Source: JANMJD01 sp963828405
Lineage (GTDB): Bacteria > Actinomycetota > Acidimicrobiia > Acidimicrobiales > Ilumatobacteraceae
Assembly: GCA_963828405.1 (NCBI GenBank)
Contig: CAWHEG010000031.1
Span: forward strand, 930,001-994,000
Length of the DNA stretch: 64,000 nt
Direction: 5' to 3'
A program made the position numbers and the translations under genes. Below are positions 62,067 to 64,000 of this stretch, piece after piece (position 1 is the first letter of the stretch; each line of letters starts with the position of its first letter). The notes below the pieces were generated by a model. That model ran no database searches. It was not told the DNA's origin and saw only the letters and a list, made by a program, of their open reading frames with translations.

Positions 62067-63284
62067 TCAGGTCGGCGCGGGATCGCCGGGCGCCGGCTCG
62101 CCGCGCGCCGGCTCGCGCCGCGCCGGCTGGTAGCCGGTGCCGCCCCGGCCGATCGTCGACACGATCTTGCGGATCCGCCGCGGTGGCGTGCCGCCGTCGC
62201 CACCGAAGAAGGGGTCGTTCATCCAGCTGCCGAACGAGGCCAGTGACTCCTCGGTCGAATCGAGCCACCAGTCGCAGCCGGCGTAGCGATCGTCGTGCTC
62301 GGCGTTGAAGTAGATCACCCCGCGGTACTGTGCCCAGTCGGGTTGCTGGAACATCGCCCGGGCCTCGTCGAACCACGCCGCCTTACGGCCCGGAACGGCC
62401 GCGTCCTCGATCGAGCCGAGCTCGGGTAGCCAGAGCTCCTTGGTCGGGTGCCGCTGGCCGAACCGGCGGTGGCCGCCCAGCAGCACGTCGAGCGACGACC
62501 AGTCGCCGGTCGCCACCCGGCAGTCGAACCAGTTGTACACGTCGGCGCCGATGGCGTCGACGTAGTCGTCACCCGGATACCACAGGTCGGCGGCACGCGG
62601 ATCGGTCGATGCCACCCGGAAGGCGTGATCGGTCATCGTGAACAGGAACTTCACGTTGCTCGCCCCGAGCGAGCGGAAGATCGTCACGACGTTGCGCCAG
62701 GCGGCGATGAACTGGGGCGCCTCGCCGAACACTTCGTGGCCCTTCACCTCGGGTTCGTGATGGAAGATGAAGTAGGTCGGGCGCCCGATGTCGCGCACGC
62801 CTCGGGCGAGCCGGGCGATGTCCTCGTGGAGCGGCGTGCCCGGCGCGGCGGCGGCGATGTCCGCCCAGCGGACCTTGGCGCCCTTCTCGTACTCGGGTTT
62901 CAACGAGATCATCAGGCGGTGGCCGGTGGCCAGTGCCCAGCTCTCGTAGTCGCTGGGGAACGGGTCGCCCCACTGCTTGAACGTGCGCACGATGCCGAAC
63001 GGTTGGCCGACAGACGATTCGAGGTCGATGATCTCCTCGATCTCCGAATCGTCACGGGGCACCGTGGTCACGCCCATCCACATCGGCGGCTCGGCCCCAC
63101 CGACTCCGCCGGCGCCCGTGGAGGGGATGGTCAGGGCGGTCGCCGTCACCCCCAGCACGACGATCCGGCGCACGAGCCGCCATCGCTGGACGGCGCGTTC
63201 ACGGCCCGGGCCGGGTCCCCCGCGGGACGCGAACGCTCGATTCCGCACTTGCACTGCCACCGTTCTCTCCGTCACCATCCGCAT
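62067..63284 (-). CDS. secreted GH26-like glycoside hydrolase
   Basis: This 405-aa protein has an N-terminal membrane or signal segment (RIVVLGVTATALTIPSTGAG, about residues 38-57) and a TIM-barrel domain of the beta-mannanase-like GH26/COG4124 type. Candidate catalytic acids are the Glu residues in YFIFHHEPEVKGHE (about 169) and WLPELGSIEDA (about 270). Other blocks are FGIVRTFKQWGD and AIGADVYNWFD. The C-terminal tail is a repeat of Arg/Glu-Pro-Ala (RREPARGEPAPGDPAP). The start may be ATG 63284 or 63278. It is divergent from the L,D-transpeptidase gene, so a cell-surface role is likely. Confidence 0.8.
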   Translation of the reverse strand: MRMVTERTVAVQVRNRAFASRGGPGPGRERAVQRWRLVRRIVVLGVTATALTIPSTGAGGVGGAEPPMWMGVTTVPRDDSEIEEIIDLESSVGQPFGIVRTFKQWGDPFPSDYESWALATGHRLMISLKPEYEKGAKVRWADIAAAAPGTPLHEDIARLARGVRDIGRPTYFIFHHEPEVKGHEVFGEAPQFIAAWRNVVTIFRSLGASNVKFLFTMTDHAFRVASTDPRAADLWYPGDDYVDAIGADVYNWFDCRVATGDWSSLDVLLGGHRRFGQRHPTKELWLPELGSIEDAAVPGRKAAWFDEARAMFQQPDWAQYRGVIYFNAEHDDRYAGCDWWLDSTEESLASFGSWMNDPFFGGDGGTPPRRIRKIVSTIGRGGTGYQPARREPARGEPAPGDPAPT

Positions 63285-63341
63285 CCGCCGACTACCCAGG
63301 GTAGCGGACCATTGCCGACGGTGGGAGAACTGCGGCTCGGG

Positions 63342-63347
63342 TACGAT
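63342..63347 (+). promoter_or_regulatory. -10 box of the L,D-transpeptidase gene
   Basis: TACGAT lies seven bases before the ATG at 63355. Confidence 0.55.
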
Positions 63348-63354
63348 CGGGCGG

Positions 63355-63945
63355 ATGCGCAGGGCGATCGTCATCGCTGTCGTCGCCATGGTCGGCGGGC
63401 TCGGCCTCCCGGTCGCCGCGGCGCAGGCCGACCGGCCACCCCCGGGCGTGGCCGGCAGCGCCAACCTGGTACCTCCCGTGCGTGGCCCGGCCGTGCAGGT
63501 CGGCCCGACGCTCCCGCCGCCGATGGTGCCTGTCGAGGAGCGGCTGCCTGCCGGTTCCGGGACCGGTCGTCGCATCGTCTACGCCAACCGCGCCCAGCGG
63601 GTCTGGGCCGTGGACGAGGACGAGACGGTGATCAAGACCCATCTCGTCAGCGGTCGCATCGGCAACCCGAGAACCGGCGTCTACAGCGTGTGGTCCCGCT
63701 CGGCGTCGACGTGTGCGACGACCAACCCGAGCGTCTGCTGGCGGTGGATGGTGCGGTTCGCCATCGGCGTCAACGGGGGCAACGTCGGCTTCCACGAGAT
63801 CCCACGCCGCAACGGCAGGCCGGTGCAGAGCGAGTCGCAGCTCGGCCAGCCGCTGTCCAGCGGCTGTGTGCGACAGGGGACGGCCGACGCCCTGTGGATG
63901 TGGGAGTGGGCCGAGCTCGGTACCGTCGTGGTCGTGCTGCCTTGA
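63355..63945 (+). CDS. L,D-transpeptidase (YkuD domain)
   Basis: This 196-aa exported enzyme has a Sec signal (RRAIVIAVVAMVGGLGLPVA, cleavage after AAAQA) and a YkuD catalytic domain (about residues 78-196). The signature is GFHEIPRRNG (His) and SSGCVRQGTADALW (catalytic Cys in SSGCVR). It would make 3-3 cross-links in peptidoglycan or attach proteins to it, outside the membrane. It is a minimal form without LysM or Ig-like domains. A GC-rich palindrome (GGGCCCGCGGGGCCC) follows the stop. Confidence 0.92.
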   Translation: MRRAIVIAVVAMVGGLGLPVAAAQADRPPPGVAGSANLVPPVRGPAVQVGPTLPPPMVPVEERLPAGSGTGRRIVYANRAQRVWAVDEDETVIKTHLVSGRIGNPRTGVYSVWSRSASTCATTNPSVCWRWMVRFAIGVNGGNVGFHEIPRRNGRPVQSESQLGQPLSSGCVRQGTADALWMWEWAELGTVVVVLP

Positions 63946-63990
63946 ACCGACCGGGGCCCGCGGGGCCCGGGGAGTAGCCTGATCGGTCTC

Positions 63991-64000
63991 ATGGCAGTTA
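63991..64000 (+). CDS. start of a further gene, cut by the window edge
   Basis: Only ATG GCA GTT is present. The start is suggested by a TAGCCT box at 63975-63980, ten bases upstream. Confidence 0.3.

Overview
The window is GC-rich DNA with short intergenic gaps and many four-base start/stop overlaps, typical of a free-living actinobacterium. The gene mix suggests the class Acidimicrobiia (Ilumatobacter-like): several acyl-CoA dehydrogenases, a DUF3556 membrane protein, 13E12-type DUF222/HNH endonuclease, Thr-rich lipoprotein linkers, and many leaderless promoters. That taxonomic placement is inference from gene content, not a database result. A recurring signal is a TANNNT box 6-9 nt before an ATG or GTG. 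I found it for about sixteen genes on both strands, and used it to choose starts.

Layout. 1-5.5 kb: 3' end of malate dehydrogenase, a molybdate ABC transporter (modCBA) with an adjacent helix-turn-helix/TOBE regulator, an MFS exporter and a cupin protein. 5.5-16 kb: SNF2 helicase coupled to a SWIM zinc-finger protein whose frame runs without a stop into an amidohydrolase; an acyl-CoA dehydrogenase-like flavoprotein divergent from a coupled alpha/beta hydrolase and NicX-like enzyme; a thioredoxin whose frame runs without a stop into a second MFS exporter. 16-26 kb: nitrobindin-like, YCII-like and YbjQ-like small proteins; then a large unit with an FAD oxidoreductase, DUF3556 membrane protein, LivF-like ATPase with a basic tail, a LivH-LivM-LivG fusion and, divergently, its binding lipoprotein.

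26-33 kb is an accessory region: a deleted ECF sigma factor with a frameshifted partner, a nitroreductase gene split by an IS21-family element (istA frameshifted), and a DUF222/HNH endonuclease with a LexA-type box. 33-43 kb is a coherent metabolic locus: a PEP-swivel-domain protein, then separate carboxyltransferase, biotin carboxylase and biotin carrier subunits, divergent from a GntR/FadR regulator, a tyrosine-phosphatase-like protein, an acyl-CoA dehydrogenase and an acyl-CoA synthetase. The carboxyltransferase keeps the fold motifs of oxaloacetate decarboxylase/pyruvate carboxylase but appears to have lost the carboxylated lysine and one metal-binding histidine. It is the most interesting gene in the window.

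43-47.8 kb: a frameshifted DUF3160 lipoprotein, a CapA-like secreted phosphoesterase-fold protein and a methyltransferase. 47.8-53.2 kb is a second mobile-element graveyard: an IS66 fragment, two tyrosine-recombinase fragments, a possible relaxase fragment, an excisionase-like HTH protein, 49-bp direct repeats, and a frameshifted AAA_14/DUF4143 ATPase behind four 22-23-bp iterons. 53.2-64 kb returns to core genes: an acyl-CoA dehydrogenase with an operator-like palindrome, a secreted lipoprotein hydrolase, an MFS transporter, cysS and valS head to head, a GH26-like secreted protein, an L,D-transpeptidase, and the first codons of a further gene. I found no tRNA, rRNA or CRISPR array.
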